Shown: positions 21,266 to 33,452 of the stretch, piece by piece
Layout of the letters: each line of letters starts with the position of its first letter
Position numbering within the stretch: position 1 is the first letter of the stretch
Origin: Hysterangium stoloniferum
Lineage: Eukaryota; Basidiomycota; Agaricomycetes; Hysterangiales; Hysterangiaceae
Length of the DNA stretch: 64,000 bases
Direction: 5' to 3'
Assembly: GCA_015178975.1 (NCBI GenBank)
Contig: WHVD01000256.1
Span: forward strand, 1 to 64,000
Made by a program: the position numbers and the translations under genes
The notes under the pieces: generated by a model
Told to the model about the DNA's origin: nothing
The model's input: the letters and a program-made list of their open reading frames with translations, nothing else
Database searches by the model: none

Positions 21266-24200
21266 TTTAGTATATAGGGTTTATAAAATACAGGCAACAA
21301 AACCGTTCGGATGTACAAGCTTCATTAATCCTATTATTACATTGCCATAAATGGACATATGACATCATGGTTATGTAATCAACATTTTGTGATATTAGAG
21401 CATCTATCATAATTTATTCAGAATTTCTAGAATTTATTTTGGGCTAATGCTAAAGGGTCTTTTCAAAACAAAGAAACATCTGAACGGTTTTGTTGCCTAC
21501 TGTATGCCCTGGTCTGTGTTCAGGATAAATGAGAATATGGATGATAAAATAGAGGCTGTCTATGGGGAACATATACCTGGTTCTCTGAAGATATGCCTGC
21601 ATTTCAAAGGTATGGTCAAGAGGTGATGTGCAATCTTCTGGATCTCCAGTTCTGCGTCTACTATAAGACAAGTGTCTTTCAAGACACAAATGGAGTGGAG
21701 CAGCAGCGATTCCGAGTTTCCCTTAATGCAGGGTTATATTAGATTCGTGATTGTGAATTACGAATAACATACACTGTGATGGCTGACCATCTGCAACATG
21801 ACAAATGGGCTGTACTTCAGATATTAACTTGGGCAGTATCCAGGGAGGATTCATTGGAACCTATTGTTTTTGCAAATGCTGCCAATGTCACCAAGAGGAA
21901 AATATTAGGACCTAAAAGGAGTCAATTAAAAAATGGAGGTGTTGAAACAGCTGAGTATACTTCAATGCAGCCCAAGCCTAACCCAGTTGTCATTGAAGCA
22001 TTCATTAATGGACGACCTGTGAAAGCCCTCATTGATAGTGCGTCACTCGCAGATTTTATGTCCACAACATTGGTCGATCAGTTAGGAATGATTAAAGATC
22101 CACTGCTTAAACCACTCACTGTGCAATTGGCTGTTCATGGGTTGAGATCTAAGATCAATTATTCAGCAACCGCTCAGTTGGTGTACCAGAACATAAATTG
22201 TTCATGACATTTTGATGTAGCCAACCTCAATTCTTATGATTTGATTTTAGGGACTCCATTTTTTTTTCAACATGGCATAATGCTTGGCTTGAATCCTACA
22301 AGAGTTAACATTGGGTCGGGCAAGCCACTACCAATGGAAGGGGATACTGTCGAGACACTGCAGTCTGCCATTGCTGAAGTTTTTGACCATGAGCTTGACA
22401 ATTTAAAGGCTGAGTTGCGGGCCGAAGCAGCCGACTTCGACCCAGATACTGTGCTGACAGGGCTGCCTCCCCTACAGGCAGTGAATCATACCATTCCAAT
22501 AATTGATGAGGATAAAATCTATTCATGGTGGCCATCTAAATGTCCAGAGGCAATGAGGGATCTATGGCAAGAAAAGAAAACAGCATACCTGAGGAATGGA
22601 AGATGGTGGGTAGCCACAGGTACAAATCCATGTTCTATGCTCATCATCCCTAAACCTCCAAAAGCTGATGGAAAATTGCGGATTCACATGGTAGTGGATA
22701 AACATGAGCAGAACACTAACACATATAAGCTGGCTACACCTTTGCCAGATATTGAAGCCATTCTGAGGAATGTTGTGCAGCATACTGTAAGTATCAGAGT
22801 TTAATACATGGGAAGGATGCATACAAGCAGATTTGTGTGGTGCCAGAGCATGTCCATAGGACATTGTTTACCTCTCCTGATGGCACTATGGAAAGTTTAA
22901 CCTTACAGATTGGTGATTGCAATGGGCCGTCCACATACCAGACATTGATGAACCACCTATTTGCTCCTTACATTGGCATGTTCATGGATGTTTATCTTGA
23001 TGATATAGTGGTATATTCAGATTCTATTAGTGATCATGTGGAGCATTTATGCACTGTCTTCAAGGTGCTCCATCAAGAGAAGCTATACCTGGCTGTCGAT
23101 AAAATGCACTTGTTTGCTCTGGAATTGTGAGTTCTAGGACATGTCGTAAATGATAAAGGGATCAAAATGGACCCCCATAAGGTGGACTCAGTCACAACTT
23201 GGAAAATTCTGATGAACAAGTTGCTTTTGGCTGGGTTTTTGGGGGCAGTGGGATACCTTGCAAATAACTGTGAAGGGGTAAGGATTCTAATGGCCATCCT
23301 GGCTAATCAGGCAGGGGTAAACAGGCCATGGAGGTGGGGTGCAACTGAGCAACATGCCTTCGAAGACATTAAGTGGATTGTTCAGTCTCATCACGACAAG
23401 TACCAAATTGCATTAGATTACTCACCAGGCCATGCCACTATTAATTTGGTAACAGATGCTTGCTTAACGGGAGCGAGTGGCATCCTTAGCCAAAGGGAAG
23501 ATTTTCAAAAAGTGGCTGTGGTGTCCTTTTGGTCTGGGAAATTCAACTCAGCACAACAGAACTATCCTGTGCATGAACAGGAGCTTCTAGCCATTGTGGA
23601 ATCATTGAAACAGTTTCGGCCACAGCTGTTGGGGGTAAAATTTCGGATTTGTACTGAGCATAAGGGCATAGAATATATACTTACACAAAAGAGTTTGTCC
23701 CCAAGGCAGACACGATGGCTAGACCTGCTCAATGAATTCAATTTTGAGATCCACTATATCCCTGGCCAGTTGAATACTTTTGCTGATGCATTGTCCCACA
23801 TTTACAGTGATGAACCACTCGGGACCATTTGGGCGGAAACAGAGTACATAAGTGATACCCCTGAGGTGGATGAGGAGGACAGAGGCGTACCTTACAGGCC
23901 TTGAGGAGGCTGCCTCAACAGTGTGTCGACACCACTGTATACAGGGTTAGCAGCAGCAGTGCTAACAGAGGCAACCAGACAGTCTAGCAGGCTGGCCACA
24001 TGTCCACGCCCATTATATGCAACACTCACAGGGTTGGTGACACGGGGCAAGACAATTGGGACAAGTGGTTGACAATGCAGATACAGAACACGTTACAGCA
24101 TCTAGTTTGCAAGAAGGGCCTGATATGTCAGGCATGAATAGTCGTCAGGATGACATTGCACATACCTCACAATCGATAATGGAGGGTGAGTTACTGGGGA

Positions 24201-25281
24201 ATCAGACAAACTCAGGTTCCAAGTTTCCACTAGCTGGGATAATCTCAGAGGGTCACCCAGGCATCCACATCCCAGATGCTCTTCAACAACAGTATGAATT
24301 GGATGAGTTCTTTGCAAAGATATGGGCAGCACCCCTGGAGTATAAGGGGTTTACAGTGAAGGAGGGCCTCTTGTTTTTTAATTTAGAGAAGGTCAACTTA
24401 CTGTGTATCCTGGACATTGTGATGGGCAATCGACAGGTACAGGAAATAATTATCTCACACACTCACTCAATCCTGGCACACTTAGGGGCAAGGAAAACCG
24501 CCACATACCTATGATCTAATGTTTGGTGGCCATCTTTAACCAAGGATGTTGAGTTGTTTTTCAGGTCTTGCAGTGTGTGTGTGACATCGAAATCAGATTC
24601 TCAGAAGCCTCAGGGGCATCTTTGCTCATTGGAGGTGCTGTCACGACCATGGGAGGCAATTGGAGTTGACTTTGTGGGACCATTGCCACCATCCAAGAAC
24701 CACATTGGGGAGTTTGATAACATTTGTGTCATTATTGATCATTTAATGTGCATGGTCCATTTAGTTCCAGCACGTGGCAATTATACTGCTAAGCAAATGG
24801 CCGAAATAATATTCAAGCATGTTTATAAGCTGGATGGCTTGCCGCTCAATATTATCAGCGATTGAGAAGCACTATTTACGAGCCTATTCTGGAAAGACCT
24901 TCACCAGTTAATAGGAGTGGAATTGAGGATGTCATCAGCATACCATCCTCAAATGGATAGAGCGACTGAGCGAGCAAATAGAACAATGACACAAATGCTG
25001 AGGCAATGTATAGTGCTGAACCAGAAGGATTGGGTGTCAAAGCTGCCTGCGATTGAGTTCACTATGAATAATGCCACCTCAGAAATGACTGGGTTCTCAC
25101 CTTTCTTCTTGAATTATGGCCAGATGCCACAGCCATTGCTCTGGGAAAGCAACACACAATATCCTGGTGTTCTTGCCTTTGCAGAATGCATGAAGCTGGA
25201 CATAATGAGTGCACATGATGAAATCCTCACGGTGAGGGTCAAGCAGACATGACATGTGAACTGCCATAGGAGGGCTGCCAA

Positions 25282-25956
25282 GTTTAGTGGAGAGCGGGAT
25301 CACCCCACTGACAATGAGCTGCAAGATTATTGAATTGGACGATATAGTCTGTGATGCACTGCCTGTCCTTCATGTGAAGATTAGTGAGACTATTCTTGGC
25401 TTCTTTGATCAGGTCATACAGGCCAAAGTTGGTTTCTAGCTCCTCAACAAAAGCATCCCAATCTTCGAGCCAAAGTGGCTCTTCCTTGGAAAGTCCTCTA
25501 AAAGCCAGTTCGAACCATTTCAATGTGGATCCCAACAAGTATGAAAGTGCATAGTTGACTTTTTGGGAGTCTGTGGAGAATGCAGCAGATCAATCGCTGA
25601 AATTGAAGCGACATTGCATGAGGAAAGTGGAAAGTTTGTTTGGGTTGGAACCTGTGAAGGGTTCCAGAGCATTGACTTTTGACTGTGGAGGTTACTCAGA
25701 GGCAGGGTCCGAAAGCAGCAGTCAATTGTTAGATGGGGAATTTTTGACACCCTTGCCCTTGAGGGGCCATGGACTCATCCTCATGCTCAGATTCATCCTG
25801 GTTTTCTGGGACTTCTTCAATATGGACTTCTTCTGTGGCATCTGGCTGGTTTGTGAGTGTCTGGCTGGTATACAAAGTAAGTGGTGAATGAAGAGTCGAC
25901 GGTCCAGGTAATGATGCCTGTGCATGTGCTTTTCTTCTTGGTGGCATATTGAACAA
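25282..25956 (-). pseudogene. Degraded gag of element A3
   Basis: The N-terminal part (MPPRRKAHAQASLPGPSTLHS, 25947 down) and the capsid part (LGSTLKWFELAFRGLSKEEP, 25530-25285) align with the A1 gag, but an internal segment near 25700-25760 is missing and frames are shifted. CpG sites are mostly TG/CA. The zinc knuckle is lost. Confidence 0.87.
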
Positions 25957-25981
25957 TCTGTGAGTCTTAGTCAGAAAATAC

Positions 25982-26790
25982 TGTTAAGGGTGCGTACACG
26001 GAGGGTTTCCAGAGAAACCTGTGGGAAATCCAGTAGGACTTGGCTTCAGCTTATAGACTGCACCCTCATGAGATCATGTTGTCCAATTTTAAATGGGCAG
26101 ATGGGAATCCCAGGGAGTCTGGGTGGGGTTCATGGGTCAAGAGGTTGGGGAGTCAAGATAGATAGGTCAGAGGTCGAGTGATAGGTGCGTCGAAGCCCGT
26201 GGGCTCCGACTAGTAAGAGTGGTGTGATTCAAAGAGGAATTTAGAGCGGAAAATATACTAAGATTACTGGGGAGAATCTAAGCTGATTTTCTGACTGGAT
26301 TGTACATACAACATCTGCCAGACGATATAGACTGTGGAATGAATAACATAGCAAATCCAGTAATAATGAAAACTAAACTAACAAACATAAAATGAGATAA
26401 GTAAACACCAAACTTGGTGTTAGGAATGGGATGGAATGGAACAGAGTCCAAATTGTGACAGATCATAAAACCATAATGGGAATGGAGCAGGAGTGGAGTC
26501 CAAATTGTGACAGGTCATTTGACTATAATGGGAACAGGGCTCAGTTAGAGGGCTGACAGGATTTCTGAGCAGGGTCCAGTGACTGATGTGTGGGACAGGG
26601 TTGGACATAGACAGGAACAGAGTCCAGCGGGTATTCTGGTGACTGATACATGAAGTAACAAATGTCAAACATGGACAGGTCTGACGTACAGAGTCTGGCA
26701 GGAATTCCGGTAAACTGACAATTGGTGTGTATAGGGTGTGGGTGCATATAAGTTAGTGCCCAGAGTCCAGCGGGAATTCCGGTTGTAACA
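25982..26790 (-). repeat. LTR of element A3 (809 bp)
   Basis: Plus strand TGTTAAGGGTGCG ... CCGGTTGTAACA. Carries the shared motif as CTTCAGCTTATAGACTG (26045-26061) and the GGTTTCC/GGAAACC-type hairpin near the end (26004-26020). Confidence 0.9.
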
Positions 26791-28160
26791 CCTATTTGGG
26801 AATGTTTCCAAACTAAGCATACAATAACAAGTCAGATAAATGGGGAAACAAGGATGGGGACAGATCAGGGAATAAGTACAAGATGTTACAACCGTGTTGT
26901 AACTGTGTCACAATCCGATGGTCCCTGAGAATACTACCATCTATCGATGTTCCAAGTTATTGATCAAGTCATTATTTCGGCAACCTTCGGAACACCGACA
27001 CTGACATATACCTTCACGGCGATCAAACCCCATTTATGCCCCTGTCAAAATATACTCGTACCATCTGGTTATGCTTTGATACGTCCCTTTTCATTATGAT
27101 GATCCGTTTTACTCTATGTTTCATATATGGCCATATATACTTGTAGCCTGTGGACTATTCCCTTTTCTCATAATCACGCTCTCGGCTAAATCTTGGCTTC
27201 TGATCTTATCGTAACCTTCTGGTTTCTAGTCAAGTCTATTTGTCAAATAGTGTTTCCGCTCTTCCCTTAGTTAGTAGTTTCTAGATGCCGATAACTCATA
27301 TATAGACCCACTGTAATGTAACTACTAGACAATCAGAATATCAACTTAGATCGACTTAGATACCCCTCTAATTTCTGACTCCATTATCTATTCACAACCC
27401 CCACATTCCGACTCTATCCAATTTACAATTCAACCTACATTTACGACTTCAACCTCTAATCTCTGACTCTCAGTCTCTGACTCTCTCAGTCTCTGGCTCT
27501 CTCAGTCTCTGACTCTTGGTGTCCAACCCCTCAGCCCAACCCTCAACTTATCCTTCAGTTTCCGATCGGTAGTTTACCGAGAGGTTTACTTGACAGGACT
27601 AGTTTCTGCCTGCCCGAAATTTAAGGACACCTGACGGCAACTTGTGAGGGCACAGCACATAAGCTGAAGCCAAGTCCTTCTGTTTGGTCCCCGTCGGCCT
27701 AGCCGACATCAGTCAGTTTCTGCTCTTAACACAAGAACAATAAACAAATAAATGAATAACTGTTAACCTATCAGTTACCAAATATGGAACAAGGATGAGG
27801 TTTGGAAATCTGGGAACTAGAAATGTTCCAGGATGGAAGTTGGGTTGGAAGGTTATGGAAAGTTATGGAGAATTGAAGTATCCAGGAATAGGTTGTAACA
27901 GAAGGTTGGGCCACAGATCAAAGTATCTAGAACAAACACTGGGAGTCTGACCAGAAGTCTGGGCTGGAAAATGACTAGGGACATGTGGAGAACTCAACGT
28001 CAAAGGGCAGAGTCTGATGGGTTCCAAGTCATAACAGGAGGTGTCTAGTTGAGGGCAGAATACCAGAATAGAATTTGGATTGAAGGGTACTTGAGGGATG
28101 AAGTCAGGTTCCAGTGGATTCCAGATCTTGATACTGGTCCAGAAGATGGTCTGGAATGTG
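26791..28160 (-). repeat. Family C LTR (C2), interrupted by solo LTR E2
   Basis: 26791-26883 plus 27737-28160 aligns with the family C copies at 9560-10130 and 63290-63850 (CCTATTTGG, AACAAGTCAGATAA, GGTTCCAGTGGATTCCAGATCTTGATAC). The part below 26791 is lost to A3. The region 28160-28330 continues like C3 but diverges from C1. Confidence 0.78.
26884..27731 (+). repeat. Solo LTR E2 (848 bp) with CAAGA target duplication
   Basis: Begins TGTTACAACCGTG, ends CTGCTCTTAACA; CAAGA on both sides (26879-26883 and 27732-27736). Opposite orientation to E1. Shared motif at 27655-27680 in reverse complement relative to E1. Much shorter 16-bp array than E1. Confidence 0.93.
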
Positions 28161-28329
28161 ATATGATTTCTGGGAAATACTCCATGGAGTCTCCAGGAAT
28201 GGAACTTCACATGCTTCCAATGAGTCTCCTGTATATAAATATTTGTAGTATTTCCATATTTGGAGTGTATGTACTGGCATTGTATTTCCACAATCTAGAT
28301 ATGATAGAGCATATTCACAAATAATGTTG

Positions 28330-29881
28330 ATATTTTTGCATTTTTATTCTCTGAGTTATCAGGGATGTAAGGCTGAAGTGCTGAACCCTGGAGGGGTTGT
28401 GTGAGGCACTGTACATACTTCTTGTTTGCTTTGAAATACTGGACCACCTGATAGTTTTGTGAGAGAGTGCAACATATGCATTGAAGCCACGCTTCACTTA
28501 TCTTAGTAATCAGAATCACCAGTTAAGTATGTACTGACCCTTCAGTCCCCTGTACTTGCTTTCCCACTTGAGCAAGCTCTAAACAACACCATTCCCCACT
28601 CATTGGGTTTCCTTTGGGAATCCCTGATTTCTGATCATCATATCTTTGACCTCCTACAATCTCTCAATGCCAAACTTTTATTCCACACCTGACCCTCATT
28701 AATAGGAATCAATAACCAAATTTCATTTTATTTCATTTCAATTTTGGATCTATTATTATTATTAATAATTAATGCTGGATGTTCAGTAACACACATTGGA
28801 AGAAGAGCTGAGATGGAGTATATGAATGGTAGTTGATGTGTTGTGTCATTTGCCAGTGAGTCTTAATTAATAAGCACATATTATTTTTCCATGAAGTTTA
28901 TTAACTAATTAAAAACGTTGGGAAATCCCAAAATGGGCCCAGGTGTGGCCTTTTGGAGGGGCCAGGAAAACTGGAATACGAGCTGGCTGTCGTTGGCAAT
29001 GAGTGCTCAGCAGTGCCGCGTGGGATGTTGCCCGAGGCAAACGTGGTAGTGCGCGGTAAGCCGAGGGCAGCGATATGCCTCGGCGAGCTAAAAATGGCCA
29101 ATTAAGACGAAATGGCCCATACCACTGCTTTTGGGAAAACAGGATCATCACGGTAAAGTCCGGCCTAATCACCTCGGGTTGGGCACTGAGAGTTGCACCG
29201 ACACTGTTCGGAACTCGGGGGACATGTTGCCGCCATGACTCGCTTTTGGGGCTCTATTCTTGTCGAGACCTGGGGAAGTCAATGACCGCCAGGTTTGACA
29301 CCAAATCTGACATCGCGTAACGGACGTCAGTTTGGAGCTCAAGTAAAAGTGATCCTTCCTGGCGCCATAGCAGCGAAGAGTGCATTTTTGGTTGGTTTGT
29401 AGCTCAGTCTGATTTGTGGCTATATAGGTCTGGCTTGATTGCTTCGTCCTCGTACCCAATCCCTGCATTCCCTGCAACGAAGCAAAGGTTCCCAGGATCG
29501 TTACCATGAAACCGGCAATGGGAAATGAATTACATTAGAGAAGCTCTCCGCCGTCAAGTGCTTACTAATCAATACTTCCTTGAATGGCAGAGACATGGCT
29601 ATAATTGTTTAGCGATAAATTGGTCTACTCTGGGAGAGCACGGGTCATGATATATTAATACGACAATGTGAAACATTAAGGACAGATGGCGAAGGATCAA
29701 GTCAAGGATAACATGCAAGAAGAAAGTCCAGTGACAAGAAGTGCTAGAAATGTAATGTACTGTGGAAATGTGAAAGATTGAAATTCAATATCAAGAAATA
29801 ATAAGTCCGGCGTGAAATTCATTCCAAGTCCCGTACTAATGATCAACTTATGTCCATGATAGATGACTCCTCATAATACTT
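28330..29881. other. Boundary from repeats to single-copy DNA; no supported gene
   Basis: From about 28900 the DNA becomes CpG-rich and non-repetitive. A minus-strand frame at 28909-29172 and one at 29169-29507 overlap and might be parts of one gene (a TATATAG box lies at 29420-29426 on the minus strand), but no domain is recognisable and a stop separates the longest in-frame reading. I do not call a gene. Confidence 0.45.
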
Positions 29882-31499
29882 TCAAATATTGCAATTCCAG
29901 TCGCTCTGCGAAAGTATGTATTAGATAACATAGGGAAAGACAAGAGATGGACATACCGTGCGAGCTTGTGGCGCTGCAGTCCCTGTTGAAAAACGACGAT
30001 GATTAAATCATATAATATATGGATAAGCAGTGAAACGCACACTGGTAGGGTGTGATTCCCAGACATTCCGAAACAGTGACGAATTGGTAGCCTTTGTTCT
30101 TTAGGGTTGTGATCGCAAAAGGAAGGACTTGCTGACTGAAATGACGAGACAGGATAAATTGGTTCAAATATAAATAGAAAGAAGTGATACGAACGCGCTA
30201 GTTTGATATGTTTCATGGTTCAATGTCAGGATGTTATTGGGATGTTGGTTGGCGATGTTGGTATAGTCCTGCTTGGATTGAGTGACAGTGGCTCCAGTGG
30301 AATCACCATCACTAAAAGAAGATGGATTAATGCAGGATCAAACGAGAAAAGAAGATGGCGTACTCGAAATCCCAAAGGATCACTGACGTAATAGATGTCA
30401 GCGCGTAGGTTCATGCGGAATAAACAGGCGCTGACGCCAAAGACAAAAGACGTCGCCTAAAAGAAGCAATACTCACTGCTCTGATTCCGGAGGAATGATG
30501 CCGATCTGACCTGGTCATTGTAGCTCCCATAAGGCGGGCGCATCATCGCTGGATTAACTCCAATAATGCGTTGCAGTGCGACTGGTTATATAAGTGAAGG
30601 GAAAGAAACATCATGTTGGGCGCCGAAGAGCGATTCAAGGGAAAGATCAGCGAAGAAGGTCAGCAGGCATGGAATGGGGGGTGCTCACGTTCCGTGCTGA
30701 AGTGATCATGAAGGGTGGGAGTTTGCATTCCGCTCCTAGTATATGAATGAAAACATACCGCCACATCTCATCGTGAACTAGCGGACAGAAATAACTCAGC
30801 AGCCAATTACATGAAAGGTCAAATAACCGAATACATACTGCCGCCCGTGCCGTCCCAGGGAAGTGTCGCTAAAAGAGACGATTAATTCAACATACTATTA
30901 CGAGAGTGATTCGACACTTGCTGAGATCGTAATGGTGCCAGGTGTGAGAGCCAAATTCATGCCCAGCTAAAAGGAAGCAGTGTCAGTGAAACAGCGAACC
31001 ATGATCGGAAATGACTTTTTAACTGACAAGCAAAGGCGTTCTTTATGGAAGTGACCATGGAGGCATCATAAATACATTCCCCTGTAAGAAAATATCAGTC
31101 CATTTTCTCTCTTGGTAACGGATATGACCCGCTTACAATTGTTGCCATTACTGAATACGACCAGATGTCAGAGAACAACCTCAAGTTCCTTGAGTGGTAG
31201 TACGTACACAAAAAATGTCCCCTTGATGCCAGCATTGTTTAGTGTGTTGACAATATCTGCAAACAACGACCATTAGCTCAAAAGGTTCCAAAAAACACAA
31301 GATGGCTGCCTACCTGTTTCGTAGATGTATGGACCATCGTCGAATGTCAGAGCAACCGAGTTTGCCTAGTGAATAGGGTCAAAAAGTGACCCGTGGACGA
31401 CAACGTGTAGCATACCTTTTTACAGGAGCTATATACAGTAGCGAGCTGAGCCGTCACTTGTGTAGCCAACAGAGCAAGCGTGGCGAAGAGCATGTTCAT
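29882..31499 (-). CDS. Secreted CE4 polysaccharide (chitin) deacetylase, about 15 exons
   Basis: Removes acetyl groups from chitin or chito-oligomers at the cell wall. Exons on the minus strand as I read them: 31499-31416, 31365-31314, 31256-31208, 31150-31137 (14 bp), 31081-31028, 30966-30916, 30868-30839, 30777-30759, 30735-30689, 30581-30477, 30382-30364, 30311-30195, 30135-30041, 29982-29957 and 29905-29882; the frame stays open for 261 residues. Residues 1-18 are a signal peptide (MNMLFATLALLATQVTAQ). The five CE4 motifs are all there: TFDDGP (metal Asp), SHTWHH (metal His pair), RPPYGSYND, ILWDFDDGDS and LNHET. No GPI signal or chitin-binding module. Exon 6's donor (GTCGAA) is weak and the exon 9 insert (RSGMQTPTLHDHFSTE) is unusual, so these borders are the least sure. 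Confidence 0.87.
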
Positions 31500-32453
31500 A
31501 ACAAAAAGGGGCTGGGAGGGAGAGCTACGAGTTGACTCCTCTGAAAACTACATTAAGGGGTCCCTGTTTTTATATCTAAATTCTAATAAATGTGCATATT
31601 TGCAGTATGACTAAATCCAGATGCACATGTTTCACATCCAGTCTAACCGTTTGGAAATCACCGGCGCTGCTGCCGCAAAGCCGCGCCCCCTTTTGAAGGC
31701 CGTGCTGGTCTAGGCTGACAGGCTTCGATTTAAACAAACACGGCTAGTCCTGCTAGTCGATGTTAAGGGGCAGACACCGTGACGCCCTTGCAAGCATGCG
31801 GTTGACAGCACCCAAAAGGTCGCATGGCCCAATGTCCCATCAACAAATATCTTAATCAGGTTGAAACCAGTCACAAAGAAGAAGTGGGAGGGTGTGGCGA
31901 GTCATTTTAAGTTTGTTTCCTCAGTGGATATTCTGGCAGTAAGCTGCTAAGATTTTGTCGCAAGGGGGATCATTCGATTTTAACGAGATGCAACTCGTCC
32001 AACGGAAGGACTTCAGACCAACGGGAGTCTCAATTCATATTATGGTATATTGGCCTATGATGGTTGAAGTTTGTAAAAAGAAATTCAGACCCAATGGCGT
32101 ATTGGAAAACAATCCGAATCAATAGGAGATTCGAAGATGGCAGTGGGCATGATCACCTGTGATCGCCCAGCACTCAGCTGACTTGTCTTATCTATCAATA
32201 AATACCGGAGACGAATAGGAGTTTCACGGTGCCGATAACACCTTGGTCGAAATCATAAATACCGGTATAAGACACAGTCAAGTCTGAACGAACATGCAAT
32301 GCAGGAAAGCAATACGGAGTTAACGGCGCTGTATTAGATGGACTCAAGATATCGTTTGTGACCCGTATGTGACCTAAACAAAGTAACGGAGTTAAGCGCC
32401 TGAACACGTCGACCAGAGTCGCAACTTCCACTGTCAGTTATTCTGAAACTAAC
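31500..32453. other. Divergent intergenic region between the CE4 gene and SEC11
   Basis: Holds the promoters of two divergently transcribed genes. No repeat or RNA gene seen. A minus-strand 78-codon frame (32195-32431) next to the SEC11 start shows no family features. Confidence 0.5.
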
Positions 32454-33452
32454 ATGTTCACTGAGGAGTTAAAAGCCATAAAAAGACTTGGATTTAGGCA
32501 TGTGGGTATACTATTCATGCTTTCATTTGTTAAAGTGCTTTATTAAGCTCATGGTGACACCTCTTTGCTCGCAGGTCCTCCTCCAAGTCCTAAATTTCGC
32601 AGCCGTGATCACGAGCGGTTTGATGATTTGGAAGGGTTTAGGATTAATTACAAATACTGAGAGTCCTATCGTGGTTGTCCTAAGGTCAGTTCAAGTCACA
32701 TTGATTATGTTCACCTTGCTCATAATAGCGCTGGCAACACCCTTTTCGCATATTCCATTGGAACTTACACCATCGCGCCACATACCTTCCTTTGTAATAA
32801 TATATATCAGTGGATCGATGGAGCCTGCGTTCTACCGGGGTGACCTTCTGTTTCTAACCAACCCTCCCTCATCCTCCTTTAAGACTGGTGATATCACTGT
32901 ATACCAAATCCCGGGAGTCGACATACCCATTGTTCACCGTGTCATTGAGACACATGACACGGCCACAGAGTGAGTTTATGGTTTATTATCATTTCCGTGC
33001 CTTGATGCTGGCCGCAAACGCCAGCGTCGTGCCTTCGGCCGTTTGTTGATCGGAAGCTTATGCTGACCTTTTTGATTCCGAATTCATATAGCCCGTCATT
33101 GAATGATACACTCATACATACTGACCATCAACTGCTTCTCACTAAGGGCGACAATAACGCCATGGATGATATCCAATTATACCAAGGGCTAGACTGGTTG
33201 GAGCGCAAACACATAGTGGGAAAGGTTCAAGGGTAATAATAATAATGTCCCAATTAGTATTTTATTAACTCTGTTCTTGCTCTGTGTAGATTCCTCCCGT
33301 ATATTGGCTACGCTACAATCGCAATGGTATGCTTTCGCCTGTCTTTTTCAATCCAGCGAATAAACCATTTCATTTGATAGAATGATTTCCCACAATTAAA
33401 ATATGCTCTCTTAGGCACCTTGGGTCTCATGGCGTTGATACAGAGAGAATAG
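32454..33452 (+). CDS. SEC11: Signal peptidase complex catalytic subunit SEC11 (6 exons)
   Basis: The ER membrane serine protease that cuts signal peptides from secretory proteins. Exons: 32454-32501, 32575-32684, 32811-32969, 33092-33232, 33290-33326 and 33381-33452; 188 residues, the usual size for the family. It starts [16 protein letters not shown], followed by a membrane anchor ([19 protein letters not shown]). The S26B motifs are intact: [12 protein letters not shown] with the catalytic Ser, IVHRVIE with the catalytic His, and a later [10 protein letters not shown] block with the Asp. A C-terminal hydrophobic helix ([14 protein letters not shown]) follows. The intron at 32685-32810 splits the Ser codon just before GSMEP; reading through it would destroy the site. 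This is a housekeeping gene and marks the region as native chromosome. Confidence 0.95.

Larger units (their letters stand above)
19928..21502. mobile_element. Palindromic Tc1/mariner element (two head-to-head 3' halves) with TA duplication
   Basis: Both outer ends read CAGTAGGCAACAAAAC inward and are flanked by TA (19926-19927 and 21503-21504). Each arm of about 700 bp carries an outer terminal repeat, a second inverted copy of GGCAACAAAAC about 190-200 bp inside (20120-20140 and 21292-21312), and the 3' half of a DDE transposase. The arms are inverted copies of each other, meeting at about 20640-20800. Removing the insert rejoins the pol sequence of element F (CTCTGTTTATGCCCTGG). Confidence 0.92.
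19446..25252 (+). pseudogene. Pol region of element F: protease, RT, RNase H, integrase
   Basis: Outside the Tc1 insertion: protease ALIDSASLADFMSTTL (about 22030; the catalytic motif reads DSA, not DSG); RT at 22241-23130 with LRIHMVVDKHEQN, GDCNGPSTYQTLMN and the active site YLDDIVVYSD (22993-23022); RNase H at 23440-23800 (TDACLTGASGILSQ, VHEQELLAIVESL, NTFADALS); integrase zinc-binding HTHSILAHLGARKTA with CSVC, then the DDE core VDFVGPLPP, IISD (followed by a stop at about 24863) and TERANRTMTQM. Stops or shifts near 22205, 22802, 23128, 24512 and 24863. It ends at VRVKQT, followed by a TGA where CGA is expected. Confidence 0.87.
15427..25281 (+). mobile_element. Gypsy element F (long, decayed), containing a solo LTR and a Tc1 copy
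   Basis: Plus-strand element with a 5' LTR (15427-17209, itself split by solo LTR E1), a gag region (17217-19394) and a pol region (19446-25252) in the order protease, RT, RNase H, integrase. A Tc1/mariner palindrome sits at 19928-21502. The 3' end of integrase, the polypurine tract and the 3' LTR are missing: at about 25281 pol meets a gag fragment of family A. Several stops and shifts are spread over all genes. Confidence 0.87.
25282..26790 (-). mobile_element. Gypsy family A element A3, 5' end (LTR and partial gag)
   Basis: LTR 25982-26790 plus gag on the minus strand down to 25282, where it stops against the pol of element F. The primer-binding site (25969-25979) and its 11-base partner in the LTR (26286-26296) are both intact. 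The LTR starts next to family C sequence at 26791, so A3 was inserted into C2. Confidence 0.87.
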
